Counted from the first letter of the stretch, positions 42,195-53,939 are shown. The stretch: DNA of 64,000 nt from Galdieria partita (GCA_025991245.1 BQMJ01000068.1:62001-126000), one strand, 5' to 3'. A program made the numbers and translations. The notes: generated by a model not told the origin, from the sequence alone.

Positions 42195-43523
42195 TCATTC
42201 CATTTCGTTGTCATGAAAAGTTTCTTCGTTAGGAATACTATACTCTACTTGGAGAGAACTGGATAACGACATTTGTTGTTGCCATGTTAAATAAAGAGCA
42301 ACAAGAAGGTTGAAAAAACAAACAGCGGCAATTCCGATTATATCTATAGTGAATGAACCCGTTTGCGTCTTCACTATTCCACCCATCATCGAGCCTATAG
42401 CAGAACCTAAATAATGCAGAGCTGATAAGGAGTTTTGAGAAAACCCTAAATGACCAGTTCCAATACAAAAAGGAACCAGTGCATACAAGTTATTCCATAA
42501 ACTTCCTGAACCCAAACCAAACAAAATAGAAAAAGCAGTCAATTGTCCTATTCGTGTCGTCATTGTCCAGAACATTGTCTCGTCATTGGCAATCGACTGT
42601 CTTTGAAACAAACAAAAAACACCCATCAACATAAGAAATGAACTAGCAACTAGTGTTTTGAATCGATTCGAATAGTCTCCAATCACACCACCCAACAATT
42701 TACTAACAACTGCACAAGCATTCAGGATGGATAAGAATATGGTTGCTTTTTCATAAGTAAATGACACGTCTTCATGAAGATATGTCACCAGATAATCGAA
42801 TGGAAAACTTTGAGCATAAGCCAAGGAGAAATATTCAAACCCCAATAACCAAAAAGAACGTGAAAGTAATAAAGTTTTAAAATCAAGTGCTGGGACCACG
42901 GAACTGGTAGAATAATGACCCAAAGAGAATGAACTGTCTTCATGAACGGGAGAAACAAGAGTTCCTTGATGTAAAGTCATCCAAGCCAACGGTACAATAA
43001 CCAAAGTGAAGAATAAAAACGAGAAAAACACAGTACTTCTCCACCCAAACAACTCTAAAAGAGTTCCTAAACCCACAGGAAATAACACACCCGCCAAACT
43101 GAAACCTGATAAAACGAGTCCTAGTGCTGTTCCTAAGCCTTCCCGAAACCATGAAGAAACCAAGACCACAAAAGCAGCAGTTCCACATAAGGCATTGCAT
43201 AAAGCATATCCAATATTTATGCATACAAGTTGATATACGTTGGTTATCCATATATAACAAAAGGATAAAATGCAGGTGAGAAATAAACCAATAAGAATAC
43301 ATCTTCGACATCCGCATCGATCCAATAACAGTCCTGCAAACGGTAAAAACAACAGGTTGGTCATTTTGTAGACGTTCAAAGGCAACACGACCAGGGAAAC
43401 AGATAAATGCAAGTCTTCACGTACTGAGGATAGTATTACACTAGGCAAGATGTATACCAAACCAATAAAAAAGGCATGACATATCGTAGCACCCAAAGTA
43501 ACGTTCCAACGAGAACTGTACAT
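42195..43523 (-). CDS. Major facilitator superfamily transporter
   Basis: Intronless, 442 residues from the ATG at 43523. It has about 12 hydrophobic segments in two halves with a polar central loop (HQGTLVSPVHEDSSFSLG). MFS hallmarks include LPFAGLLLDRCGCRRCILIG (the loop 2-3 D-R-G motif) and FREGLGTALGLVLSGFSLAG (a monocarboxylate-transporter-like helix 5). The second half has SKLLGGVIGDYSNRFKTLVA. The family transports small organic solutes with protons; a monocarboxylate-type substrate is only a guess. It converges with AHA1 over 22 bp. Confidence 0.83.
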   Translation of the reverse strand: MYSSRWNVTLGATICHAFFIGLVYILPSVILSSVREDLHLSVSLVVLPLNVYKMTNLLFLPFAGLLLDRCGCRRCILIGLFLTCILSFCYIWITNVYQLVCINIGYALCNALCGTAAFVVLVSSWFREGLGTALGLVLSGFSLAGVLFPVGLGTLLELFGWRSTVFFSFLFFTLVIVPLAWMTLHQGTLVSPVHEDSSFSLGHYSTSSVVPALDFKTLLLSRSFWLLGFEYFSLAYAQSFPFDYLVTYLHEDVSFTYEKATIFLSILNACAVVSKLLGGVIGDYSNRFKTLVASSFLMLMGVFCLFQRQSIANDETMFWTMTTRIGQLTAFSILFGLGSGSLWNNLYALVPFCIGTGHLGFSQNSLSALHYLGSAIGSMMGGIVKTQTGSFTIDIIGIAAVCFFNLLVALYLTWQQQMSLSSSLQVEYSIPNEETFHDNEME

Positions 43524-43978
43524 ATCTGCTACACACAACAAACGAGAGACTTAAGATGGATGATACATCGTGAATTCAATTCACTACGTAAATATTCTTC
43601 AGGTTGCATGCACCTCTCTGTTCTTGAGTAAGGCCTATGGCAAAGATGATTCCAGTACAGCTAAATATTCCTATCGAGGTAGGTATGATATCATCATATC
43701 AATTCAGTTTATCACCTACAACAATGAGACAAAGGAGGGTTTCGATATCAGAACAAATGCCACTCTCTCTTCTTCCTGTATCATGAATCTAGAATAAGTT
43801 CATAGATAGAAGAACTTCCATAGTCTTCAGTAGGTTAAAAATGCTTGAAGACAGCATGATTATTATGCGTCAATCACTACACTTTTCATGAAGGTCCTTT
43901 AGAGAAAAATGCCAAATGTTGAATTGTTCAAGTGCGCCACTTTTTCTTGTTGCAGATTGTGTGTGATCAATATTGCCA
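43524..43978. other. 455-bp divergent intergenic region (MFS / MUT)
   Basis: Contains a weak open frame at 43570-43797 with no protein-like character. A 5' non-coding exon of the mutase gene may lie here, since a TTGCAG acceptor precedes the coding start. Nothing else is recognised. Confidence 0.45.
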
Positions 43979-46671
43979 ATGTGGAAAGCCACTATTTTTC
44001 AAAGATACAAATATAAAAGTGCTAGTTGGAAATATTTCTCCTCTACGAGTTCAATGGAGAGCAACAACAAAGGTAGCAAGGATATTCAAGCAGGACATAC
44101 TATGGAGAAACCCCCTGGAGAACGACCTCTACCAAAGCAATGGTTGCAAGTTGCAGCGAAAGAACTGAAATGTTCAGAAGAAGAAGTAGTCAAGAAGTTG
44201 GTTTTGACATATCCAGAAGGTATTCACGTTAAACCTATTTATACTGCGGAAGATATCGATTGGGATGCTGTGAAGAGTCAGCTACCCGGATTTTATCCTT
44301 TTACTAGAGGCATTCACGCCTCCATGTACACAAACAAGCCTTGGACCATCCGACAGTATGCAGGTTTTAGCACAGCTGAAGAAAGTAATCGATTCTACAA
44401 GCAGGCACTAGCAGCTGGACAAAAAGGCCTGAGTGTAGCTTTTGATTTAGCTACTCATCGAGGTTATGACTCGGTAAGTGCTTGAGTTTTAAAGCTTTGT
44501 GATATATTGAAATATAAATTGGTAATAGGATCATCCTCGAGTTAAGGGAGACGTAGGAATGGCGGGAGTAGCAATTGACAGTGTAGAAGATATGAAACTC
44601 TTATTTGACGGAATTCCGTTGGACCAAGTAACAGTATCTATGACCATGAATGGAGCAGTATTGCCCGTTTTAGCTTTTTATATTGTAAGTAGATGAAATA
44701 ATCTTGAAAAGTAACAATAAATTCCTAATGAGAAGCATTTCTTAGGTTGCCGCTGAAGAACAGGGAGTAGCTAAGGAGAAACTCTCAGGAACCATCCAAA
44801 ATGATATTTTGAAAGAGTTTATGGTCCGAAATACTTTTATATTCCCCCCACAGCCTTCAATGCGTACTATTGGAGACATTATGCAGTATTGTGCACAAAA
44901 TATGCCAAAGTATAATACAATTTCTGTTTCTGGTTATCATATGCAAGAAGCAGGTGCAAATGCTGCACTTGAATTAGGATTTACTATTGCAGATGGAATA
45001 GAATACTTGAGAACTGGAATCCAAGCAGGTCTTTCAGTGGACCAAGTTGCTCCAAGAGTATCCTTTTTCTTTGGTATTGGTATGAACTTTTATGTCGAAA
45101 TAGCGAAATTGAGGGCCGCTAGAAAGTTGTGGTCTAAGCTAGTGAAGGAGAAGTTTCAACCTAAGAATCCCAAGTCTTTACTTCTTAGGACGCATTGTCA
45201 GACAAGTGGTTATTCACTCACGGAGCAGGAACCATACAATAATGTGATTCGGTAGGCATGGATATCATGACGAATGAAGAATACTGAATGGATTATTTAG
45301 GACGACTATTGAAGCACTCTCTGCAGTATTGGGTGGCACACAAAGTCTCCATACCAATTCATTGGATGAAGCTATTGCGTTACCTTCAGCATTTTCTTCC
45401 CGCTTGGCAAGAAATACTCAACTTATTTTGCAGTTGGAAACAGGTATACCGCATGTTGCAGATCCTTGGGGAGGTTCCTTTATGATGGAAGCGTTGACAG
45501 ATGAACTTGCATCTAGAGCAGAATATATTATCCAAGAGGTAAGAGGTAGGAAACTAATCATCAACCATATGCTGCCTATTGGGACAGGTGGAAAAGTCGG
45601 GTGGAATGGCGAAAGCAGTTGCTCAAGGATGGCCAAAGTTGTGGATAGAAGAGAGTGCTGCTCGTAAACAAGCTCGAATTGATTCTGGTGAAGAAGTTAT
45701 TGTGGGAGTTAACAAATACCGTTTGGAAAGTTCAGCTTCTGATACAGATTCGTCGAATAAGCAGTCTGAAGAGTTGGAAATTTTGAAAATAGATGCGCAA
45801 CGAGTACGAGACTCTCAAATAGACAGAATAAAACAGGTGAAGACCAGTAGAGATGAAGAGAAAGCAAAGCAGTGTCTCGTAGAATTGGAGAAGGCCGCGA
45901 AGGATCCAAGTAAGAATCTATTGGAAGCTTCAGTAAATGCAGCCAGAGCGCGATGTACCTTGGGAGAGATTTGTGGTGCTTTGGAGAAAGTATGGGGCAG
46001 ACATGTTCCTAAGGATGATGTTGTTAGTGGCGCCTATCGAAGTTCTTATCGTGGAATGAAAAAGGATGCCGGAGCCAAACAGGAAGGATACGATTTGGAA
46101 CAAGTGGTTCAACATGTCATTCAGTTTGAGGAGCGAGCGGGTCGTCGACCACGTATTTTAGTTGCCAAAATGGGACAAGATGGACATGATCGAGGTGCGA
46201 AAGTTATTGCGTCAGGTTTTGCAGGTATGTGAGTGTATTTTGGACTAGAGATATTTTTGTTTATCTTTGAAAAGATTTAGGATTTGATGTGGATATTGGT
46301 CCTTTGTTTTCTACTCCACAAGAAGTTGCAAAGCAAGCTATTGAAGCAGATGTTCATTGTATTGGTGTTTCTAGTTTAGCAGCTGCTCATTTGACTTTGG
46401 TGAGAGTATAATTGTCTTTGAGAATAACAACTGATCTTTGGTTTAGGTTCCTGAACTTATGGAAGAACTACAAAAACAATCCGCAACACATATTAAAGTC
46501 ATAGTCGGTGGTGTCATTCCTTATACAGATTACGACTTTCTAAAGAAGATTGGAATCAAAGTAATTTGTGGACCTGGAACTCGTATTCCAGATGCCGCTA
46601 TGCAAGTATTGAAAGCTATCGAAGAGGAACCTACCAATGGAACGAGTAATGGAGTAGAACAAACATCTTAA
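43979..46671 (+). CDS. MUT: Methylmalonyl-CoA mutase, mitochondrial
   Basis: Adenosylcobalamin-dependent isomerase linking methylmalonyl-CoA and succinyl-CoA. Seven exons: 43979-44473, 44529-44684, 44746-45251, 45301-45538, 45588-46224, 46281-46399 and 46447-46671; 791 residues. A basic N-terminus ([20 protein letters not shown]) fits mitochondrial import. The substrate TIM barrel includes [78 protein letters not shown] and [18 protein letters not shown]. The C-terminal B12 domain has the His-on motif [25 protein letters not shown]-type loops and [14 protein letters not shown]. All hallmark motifs are present on one chain, so it is probably an active homodimer. It needs cobalamin, which eukaryotes do not make. 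Confidence 0.96.
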
Positions 46672-46726
46672 AGTATTTGGTCATGATTAAAGCAGTTTTA
46701 GTTTCCAACATATCGCTTCATAAAAA

Positions 46727-47640
46727 CTATGACGAACAACCCACACTGGATTCCTGTAAACTATGACTAGTACTATTCGTTCGCTTCTTTTTCTTTTTAG
46801 GCAACTCTTCTTCTTCCTGCTGGCTAGACCAACTCTCCAAGTTATCCAGTCGTTGTACAATGCTCTCTACCAACTTGTTTTCGTCTTCTTCACTTATTTG
46901 CAGCAAACTGGCCAACTTTCTCATTCTCCCCCAATCCCACTGTTTCAATTTACTTTCTACACGTTGCAGATTAAAAGCATCCAAAGGTTGACGTATAGAG
47001 AAGCTTAAAATTCTTTCTTTGAGTCCATTTACATCGGTCACGGTATTACTTTCCACTCCAAGCAATTCGCACAACAACAACAAATCCTCTCGACCATTTT
47101 CGTTTTGAATAATTGAACATAATGAGGAAAAGTCTCGCAAACAACGCATAGAACGAGAGCTTGCCCGTGTACCTAAAACAACAAGCTACTTTGAGACTCC
47201 TATAGTAACTAGTTGAATACGGATACCTTGTGTTGGTGCTACTATAAAGCTTCGCTGTTGTTGCGTTTCTTCTGTCCATTCCTGACTCTGAACAGCACCT
47301 TCTTTGCCATTCGTATAATCAACAGTCGGATAGGCTTCTACCACAACAGTGTCTTGGTCCAATAGTTCTTCTCTTTTATCAGGTTCTGTGTAACTTTCAG
47401 CTTCAACGAGTTCTTCTGGTGATCCCACCACGGGTTTTCCGTATTTACAATTCACCGTATGTATTCTGGAGGTTGCTATAGGAATACTTACGGTGGGTTC
47501 ACTTTCACACAACACTAGACAAGTGAATGGAAACAGAGCATTTCCTAAATGTCGAACTTACATAGAGAACTTTCATAAAGACCGTCTTCGTCTCCGTTTT
47601 CATTCTTGGAAGAAACGTGTCCTTCATATTCCAGTTCCAT
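46727..47640 (-). CDS. Unrecognised nuclear-type protein with SAP/DEK-like helices
   Basis: Exons 47640-47562, 47514-47227 and 47172-46727, phases consistent; 270 residues. An acidic N-terminal half (ENGDEDGLYESSL, EELVEAESYTEPDKREELLD) precedes two helical units: LLLLCELLGVESNTVTDVNG then LKERILSF, and RMRKLASLLQISEEDENKLV then ESIVQRL. These recall SAP or DEK-type DNA-binding helices (L..LC..L...LK.RIL.F). A basic block (LPKKKKKRTNS) near the C-terminus is a likely nuclear signal. I do not recognise an ortholog, and the start is the first ATG after the last in-frame stop I could find. Confidence 0.6.
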
Positions 47641-47786
47641 TGAGAGTTTCAAAAGCCAAACTGGGTGTATCTGCAATATATCGTACCCAACCACAATCAA
47701 TTTCTTGGATCCCTCCACCTTTGCGCCACCAGATCATCTTTAGAGACCCAATGCAAGCAGGTGTGGCAAGCAGATATTCCTTGTAA

Positions 47787-47825
<39 letters not shown>

Positions 47826-47956
47826 AAACAGGGTGTCTTCGCATAACAGTCAAAAAGAAAACTTGTTCTATATAAAATTGTTTCATCTCCACAGATATTG
47901 TGTGTTTCTAGAAGGAGGAAAATGGAGTGAATTTTTTGTGGGCAACTTGAACTTGC
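47641..47956. other. 316-bp divergent intergenic region with dinucleotide repeat
   Basis: Lies between the SAP/DEK-like gene and the Deg protease. It holds the compound microsatellite at 47787-47825. A short 5' exon of the Deg gene could be here but I cannot show it. Confidence 0.5.
47787..47825. repeat. Compound microsatellite (AT)n(GT)n
   Basis: About nine AT units run directly into about ten GT units, 39 bp in all, upstream of the Deg protease gene. Confidence 0.95.
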
Positions 47957-49135
47957 ATGTTTTCTACTTGGAAAAGTTGGACGGTACAATCTTTAGCTGT
48001 ACCTTGGAAACCCAATTCCCATGCAAGCCAACAAAGTACGAGTACACAAAACAACTTGCAAGAGTCACTGACACCAGAGGAATTATCAGCTGTTGAAATA
48101 TTTAAACAAGCTAGACTCTCCGTAGTACATATCATTGCCTTGGAGTCGGCAAGAGACTTGCTTAAAAAGGAATGGGAGGGAATATTCGGGCTCCCAGGAG
48201 AAGAGCAAAACCCAAGAGGAGCAGGAACGGGCTTCGTTTGGGACAACCAACACGTGGTAACCAATCACCACGTCATGGCGGGTTCCAAAGAAGCCAAAGT
48301 GAGGTTCTTTGACTCAACCGAGGAATTGGAAGCAAAACTAGTGGGAACCGATCCCGACCACGATATTGCGTTATTGCGTTTGGTGCAGTTGCCCAAGAAT
48401 GATTTGGTGCCTTTGACGAGAGGCATTTCAGAACACTTGTTGGTAGGTCAACGCGTTTATGCCATCGGGAATCCTTTTGGGTTGGAATATACTCTCACGA
48501 CAGGTGTTATTTCGGGGTTGGGACGAGAAATTGCTTCGAGAGTAGGCAGACCCATGTTTAATATCATCCAAACCGATGCAGCTATCAATCCTGGCAATTC
48601 AGGAGGACCACTACTGGATTCTCGAGGAAAACTGATCGGTGTGAATTGTGCGATTGCTTCCCCTTCTGGAGCTTTTGCTGGTATAGGATTTGCTATTCCG
48701 GTGGATACTGTGAAGAAGGTAGTGGAACAGATTATGCAGTTTGGAAGAGCGATAAGACCTTCTTTGGGAATTTTCTTTGCACCAGAACAGCTCGGAAGAA
48801 GATTAGGATTAGAGAAAGGTCTCTTGATTCTCTATTTACGGCCCAATGGCCCTGCAGAGAAGGCAGGTTTATTAGCAACAAAGAGAGAAAAAGGCTCTGG
48901 AAGACTCATATTGGGAGATATCGTAACAAGTATTGATAAGCGTCCAGTCAATCGTGCTGTTGACATATATCGAGTACTTGAAACATTGAATGTTGGCGAT
49001 GAAGTTGTCTTGGAAGTTATTCGAGATGGTCAGAGGATCGACAAGAAACTAACTTTAGAAGAGATGGTCGAAGATAATAATAAGCAAAATAGTTCCGATT
49101 GGTTTCGTAGACGCCAGTTGACTTGTCGTTTATAA
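47957..49135 (+). CDS. DEG: Deg/HtrA-type serine protease, probably plastidic
   Basis: Intronless, 392 residues. Trypsin-like domain with the full triad: His in VVTNHHVMAGS, Asp in DPDHDIALLRL, and Ser in INPGNSGGPLLDSRG. One PDZ domain follows (GLLILYLRPNGPAEKAGLLA ... LGDIVTSIDKRPV). The opening LTPEELSAVEIFKQARLSVV matches plant lumenal Deg1-type proteins, which degrade damaged photosystem II D1. The N-terminus is short for a thylakoid-lumen signal, so an upstream coding exon may be missing from my model. Confidence 0.87.
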   Translation: MFSTWKSWTVQSLAVPWKPNSHASQQSTSTQNNLQESLTPEELSAVEIFKQARLSVVHIIALESARDLLKKEWEGIFGLPGEEQNPRGAGTGFVWDNQHVVTNHHVMAGSKEAKVRFFDSTEELEAKLVGTDPDHDIALLRLVQLPKNDLVPLTRGISEHLLVGQRVYAIGNPFGLEYTLTTGVISGLGREIASRVGRPMFNIIQTDAAINPGNSGGPLLDSRGKLIGVNCAIASPSGAFAGIGFAIPVDTVKKVVEQIMQFGRAIRPSLGIFFAPEQLGRRLGLEKGLLILYLRPNGPAEKAGLLATKREKGSGRLILGDIVTSIDKRPVNRAVDIYRVLETLNVGDEVVLEVIRDGQRIDKKLTLEEMVEDNNKQNSSDWFRRRQLTCRL

Positions 49136-49192
49136 TCTCATTTTGTGGTATAAAGAATAGATATGTTGTACAGTTCCACGAAAAGTTCTTTT

Positions 49193-51113
49193 TCAGTCAG
49201 AAGCACACAAGTTACAAGATTGTAGAAAGCGTAACCATCCATTCACTCTTGAATGGTCTTCTTCTTTCCTCCATTCTTGAAGCAAAAAATACAAAGTAAA
49301 ATAAAATGGCTGACATCGAACATCCGAAATATTTTCCTGGAGTAGTGCCAACCAATCATCATTGGGACGATTCTTAGCCTTTTCCAAGATGAAATAAAGT
49401 AACGTTCTCAGTGTGGGAGTAGACTGCGATAAATTGGGTAACACTCGAAAACAAGATATCGATATTACTCTTTCCAACAACAGTTCTCCTATATAGCTTG
49501 ATAAGTTTCTCAGCTTGGTAGATGACCACTTCTCTCCTTGTTCCATTCTCTTCCAAATTTGCCAGATTGAAAACTGAAAAGCTTTCTTATATCTCACTGA
49601 ATAGAGGCACAATCGCTTAGTCAGTGCTACATAAAACGGATTGAAGTGTCGCTCTCGATAACATCCCAATATAACCATATTGGCAATTTCACGTAATAGT
49701 GACTTTCTTTTGCCTCCATATGCAACAAGTCTATGTTCTGCATCTACAACATCTTCCGATGTCATAATCATTCGAAATATATTCCGACGTGTGTCAGTAT
49801 TCAGTCTTTGTAGCCTCACAACTTGATCCACTGTATCCCCCTCCATTTGCATGCTGTGAATATTCTCCTCTTCATTGACAGAAATCGTCGAATGTTTACT
49901 TTCTAAAGCATCTCGATCTTCTTTGTTGTTTTTGGAAACAACAGTGTTATAAAATGTATGCCAATCTTGTAAATCTTCCAAGGAAAATTGAAGAGAACGA
50001 TCAGCATGAGAAGAGGATGCAGTTATCCCATTGGTGGTTATCCAATGTGGAAATGATGTAGACTCTTTGACGAACAGTTTGTTGTCTTTCCAATCGTAAA
50101 TCAAATCCAGAACTATTTCGAGACGCGTTGAAAATACTTTCGACATATTGTCACTCTTTTTCTGGTTTTCTGCATTTTCACGAATGTGTTCGATGATATC
50201 TTTCAAAGCTCGAGGATCATCTTTACGCAAGTCTACTCCACAACGTCGAATCATGACTAATAGACACTGGGCAGTTAGCTCCGAAAGATTGCTAGCAAAA
50301 TAACGTATGAGTCCATATATCACTTGACAATGAATTACTTGTAGTTTATACAGCTCCATTATCAATGCCAATAATGAGAATATATCCACATCTGAGTCAG
50401 TGCCTTGAAAGACGTAACCTTCTCGTCCGTTTGTTTTGTCTACAAATATTTGTTGAAGCACTTGATATACTAGACGAGTGGAGATAACAAGTTGATTCCT
50501 AAAATGAAAAAAAGCTATCACAGCAGCAAAACTTGAAATATACTTTGGATAATAAGCATAAAATACTGGAAATGAAACGTTACTTACAGGATGTACGGAA
50601 GAAACCAAACTCGAGTGATTATTCAGGGATTCCAACAACAGCGTAACTAGAGAGGATTGGAAGTGTTCCCTTTCGGTTTCATCGGACAACGATTTCAACA
50701 TAGCTTCCAAACTCTTGGCAATACTTTCCGCATTGCCTTCTGAAACTCGATTCCAGAGTGCTCGAATCTGACGTTGGACTGGAAGCCTCTTTTCTTGAGG
50801 ACGTTGGCTAGCAGAGTTTTGCTCCGTTTCCTCTTCGTTGGATAATCTATCCATTTTCACTGTAGAAGGAGAGAAAGTATTCTTGAACAACTTTGCAATA
50901 ATCATATACTCTCTCCCAAAAAGAACTTACCTTTGTTGGTTTTCGAGGCACTTTTTCTTGTTTCGTTCTGCTCTTGATCAATTTCCGTTGCTTTCTGTTT
51001 TTCTTTCGTTGTCGAAGAGCCCATAAACTAGAGTCTTTGCATGTAGCTGACTTTGAAGTATTTTGCTCCAACTGTTTTCTTAAAGCAAATGGCAATACCA
51101 GCCTGTTCTTCAT
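49193..51113 (-). CDS. NOM1: NOM1/Sgd1-like nucleolar MIF4G-MA3 protein
   Basis: Exon 1 is 51113-50931 and exon 2 is 50881-49193; about 623 residues. A basic N-terminus (LRQRKKNRKQRKLIKSRTKQ) fits nucleolar targeting. The MIF4G domain includes LPVQRQIRALWNRVSEGNAE, FSLLALIMELYKLQVIHCQV and CGVDLRKDDPRALKDIIEHI. The MA3 domain starts RLNTDTRRNIFRMIMTSEDV and includes ERHFNPFYVALTKRLCLY and FQFSIWQIWKRM. In yeast and animals this protein is needed for 18S rRNA production and small-subunit assembly. The N-terminal region is much shorter than in human NOM1. The acceptor of intron 1 could be 50882 or 50891 (both in frame), and an in-frame ATG exists upstream at 51260. Confidence 0.9.
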
Positions 51114-51286
51114 CCAGAAAAGATGAAATGTGAGGATTGTTTTGTGGTTGTGAGCTTCAACCAAAACAACTCTCGCCAGTATACAGAGAAGAATAGCTAC
51201 ACTGGTATGCGATAACATACAAAAAGATTCGGAATTGGAACAGACACAAAAAGTACACATCTATTTCAAATTACAACGAATAACAC

Positions 51287-53029
51287 TTAACAACTATCCA
51301 AATATTTCTTCAACAACTGGGCAGTACAAGCGTTGGACAACTCAATCTTCGACTGTCCATTCTGCTTTCTATATTGAATCATCTGTTGACGAATATTTTT
51401 GGCCAACACTTTTCCAAGTTCTACACCCCATTGATCAAAAGAATTGATGTCCCAGAGAAATCCTTCTACCACCGTTCGATGTTCAAATATTGCCAAAAGT
51501 TGTCCCAGTGCAAAGGCGTTCAACTTGGATAAGAGTAAAATGGTACTTGGACGATTACCTGGGAACGTACGATGAGGAATTAGATACTCTGCTATTCCTT
51601 CCTTTCTACATTCCTCCGCTGTCTTTCCATATGCCAACGCATCCGGTTGCGCAAACAGGTTGCACATCAATTCATCATGTGCACTTATTTCATCTGTAGA
51701 AATATCTTGGTGACTGTGAATATATCCAATAAAGTCAGCAGGTACAACTGTCTTTCCTTGATGCAATAACTGATAAAAGGAATGTTGGCCATTGGTACCC
51801 GGTTCTCCAAAATTGACGGGACCCGTTGGAAATGAAACCACGTTTCCATTACGATCGACACTCTTTCCATTACTAAAAAGAGTACAATGAACTTACAAGC
51901 ATGACAATCATATATACATACCTTTCCATATCCACTTGTTGAATATGGGCAGGAAAACGCAACAATGCCTGGCTATACGGCAACAATGCTCTAACAGGAT
52001 AATTTAAAAAAGTTCGGTTCCATACTCCAATCAGTCCCATCAATAAGGGAATGTTTTGTTCCATCGGAGTATGACGAAAATGTTGATCCATGTCTTGAGC
52101 ACCATCCAAAAACTCACGCATAGTGTCAAATCCAAAGTAAAGAGATAAAGGCAATATTCCAACTGCAGAACAAACAGAGTATCGACCTCCTACCCAGTCC
52201 CAGAAGCCAAAGGTATTATCAGGATCGATACCAAAGTCTCTCACTGCTTCTAAATTCGTGCTTACTGCTACCATGTGATGAGCAATAGAGCTCTCCGAAA
52301 GAGCATTACTGAACCATTGGCGAATATTTCGAGCATTTCGCATCGTTTCGGGAGTTGTGAAAGACTTGCTTACTATGACAGCCAAAGTTTCCTCAGGATT
52401 GAAACCTTGAATAACTCTAAAGTAGTCTACAGGATCAACATTCGATAGAAACCGAAGAGAGTAACCATCAGTCGCTTTTTTCGCTTCAGGATCTGAACGA
52501 AGCGCTTCAAATACAAACTCTGGACCAAGGTAAGAACCACCGATTCCTATAGAAATAAAATTTTTGATTGGTTTGTTGGTGAAACCTCGAAAGGTTCCCT
52601 GACGAACACGAGAAACAAAGTGTGAGATCTTGTCTAAGACTTTATATACTTCATTCACAACATTCTCGCCATTCACTTTGATGATTTGATTTCGCTTGGC
52701 TCTCAAGGCAATATGAAGTGCTGCACGCTTCTCCGTGTCGTTCACCATTTCCCCTTCAAACATGGAATTTATCCTTTCCACCAACCTTCTCTCAGAGGCT
52801 AACTGAAACAAATGTTTCAGAACTTCTTTATCAATCTTTTGTCTGGACAGATCCAATAGGATACCATCCTTCTCGATCATGCAATATCTTTCGCGATTAG
52901 GCTCCCTTGGTTGAAATGAACAAAGAAATACAAAAATAGTTTTCCTTACGATATGAGGTCTTTCAAATGCACCTGTTGAATTTTTTCTGCTAGAGTTGTC
53001 AGAGCGTCCCAAGTATTCCTGGTAGACAT
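51287..53029 (-). CDS. GPI: Glucose-6-phosphate isomerase
   Basis: Interconverts glucose-6-phosphate and fructose-6-phosphate. Exons 53029-52950, 52905-51922 and 51872-51287; 549 residues, normal for the eukaryotic-type enzyme. Visible: FISIGIGGSYLGPEFVFEAL, VSKSFTTPETMRNARNIRQW, DNTFGFWDWVGGRYSVCSAV, the signature GEPGTNGQHSFYQLLHQGK, and the catalytic Lys region WDINSFDQWGVELGKVLAKN. There is no long N-terminal extension, so it is probably cytosolic. It shares a 176-bp divergent promoter region with TBP. Confidence 0.96.
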
Positions 53030-53205
53030 GTTATGTAACCTCAATTCGTCTTACAATGATGAGATGAAGGGCCACATCCTTCCCTTGTTGGAGCATTTTG
53101 AGTTGATCTTTCCTCCTTTTAGGCCGTTGTGGATTGTCTCTTGCAGCACCTTGTGTATATTTACTCCAGCTCTCCTTGTTGAGTAAACAAAAAGGGTTTA
53201 ACCCC

Positions 53206-53826
53206 ATGCAACGTGTCGTAAAAGGGAGTAAGTCTCCCTCGGAAGGTTTGACCAAGAGCGTTTATAGTGAAGTAACCATAAAGGCTGCTGAAATTGTAAA
53301 CTTGGTATGCACCGTAAACTTGGGGGTTCGCAACTTGGACTTGAAAACCATTGCTATTAAAGCGAGAAACGCGGAATACAACCCGAAGCGTTTTCAAGCA
53401 GTCATTATGCGTGTGAGGGACCCCAAAACCACTGCCCTCATTTTCAGTTCGGGTAAGATTGTGGTAACAGGAGCGAAGAGCGAAGAAGAGTCTAAGCGAG
53501 CTGCCAAAAAGTTTGTGGTGATTATTCGAAAGTGTGGATACGAAGAGGCAAAATTTTCAGAGTTTAAAGTTCAAAACGTGGTTGGTACAAGTGCTGTGGA
53601 CTTTCCTATACGTTTAGAAGCACTTGCCCAAGCACATACACAGTTTTGTACATATGAACCAGAGTTATTCCCAGGTTTGGTCTATCGTATGATGGAGCCT
53701 AAGATTGTATTATTAATATTCGTTTCGGGAAAGTTGGTACTAACTGGTGGGAAAACAAGGAAGCAAATAGATGAAGCTTTAGAGAAAATTAAAAATGTTC
53801 TCGTTACTTTTAAGAAAACAAGGTAA
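53206..53826 (+). CDS. TBP: TATA-box-binding protein
   Basis: Intronless, 206 residues from the ATG at 53206. Two TBP repeats. The first contains [40 protein letters not shown] and [18 protein letters not shown]. The second contains [39 protein letters not shown] and [20 protein letters not shown]. The minor-groove phenylalanines (RFQAV, LIFSS, LFPGL, LIFVS) are all present, so DNA binding should be normal. The N-terminal 35 residues are short and basic. Confidence 0.96.
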   Translation: MQRVVKGSKSPSEGLTKSVYSEVTIKAAEIVNLVCTVNLGVRNLDLKTIAIKARNAEYNPKRFQAVIMRVRDPKTTALIFSSGKIVVTGAKSEEESKRAAKKFVVIIRKCGYEEAKFSEFKVQNVVGTSAVDFPIRLEALAQAHTQFCTYEPELFPGLVYRMMEPKIVLLIFVSGKLVLTGGKTRKQIDEALEKIKNVLVTFKKTR

Positions 53827-53924
53827 AACTGAATACTTTTATCACTATTTACTCTTCGGTTTGTGTGAAACATTCGTCAATAAAAGTGCGCGTCATTTTT
53901 TCAAACTGTGTTTTATAACTTTTC

Positions 53925-53939
53925 TTTTGGCGCCTAAAA
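53925..53939. promoter_or_regulatory. E2F-like GGCGCC element
   Basis: TTTTGGCGCCTAAAA, about 120 bp upstream of the sphingolipid synthase-like gene and downstream of TBP. A TTTTATAA sequence lies just before it. Confidence 0.4.

Noticed and set aside
43570-43797. 75-codon frame upstream of the mutase gene
   Set aside because: No protein-like motif and no consistent splice sites; treated as intergenic.
50562-50583. A 22-nt GTAAGT...CAG candidate intron inside NOM1
   Set aside because: Too short for the 42-65 nt introns seen here, and the continuous reading fits the MIF4G helix pattern.
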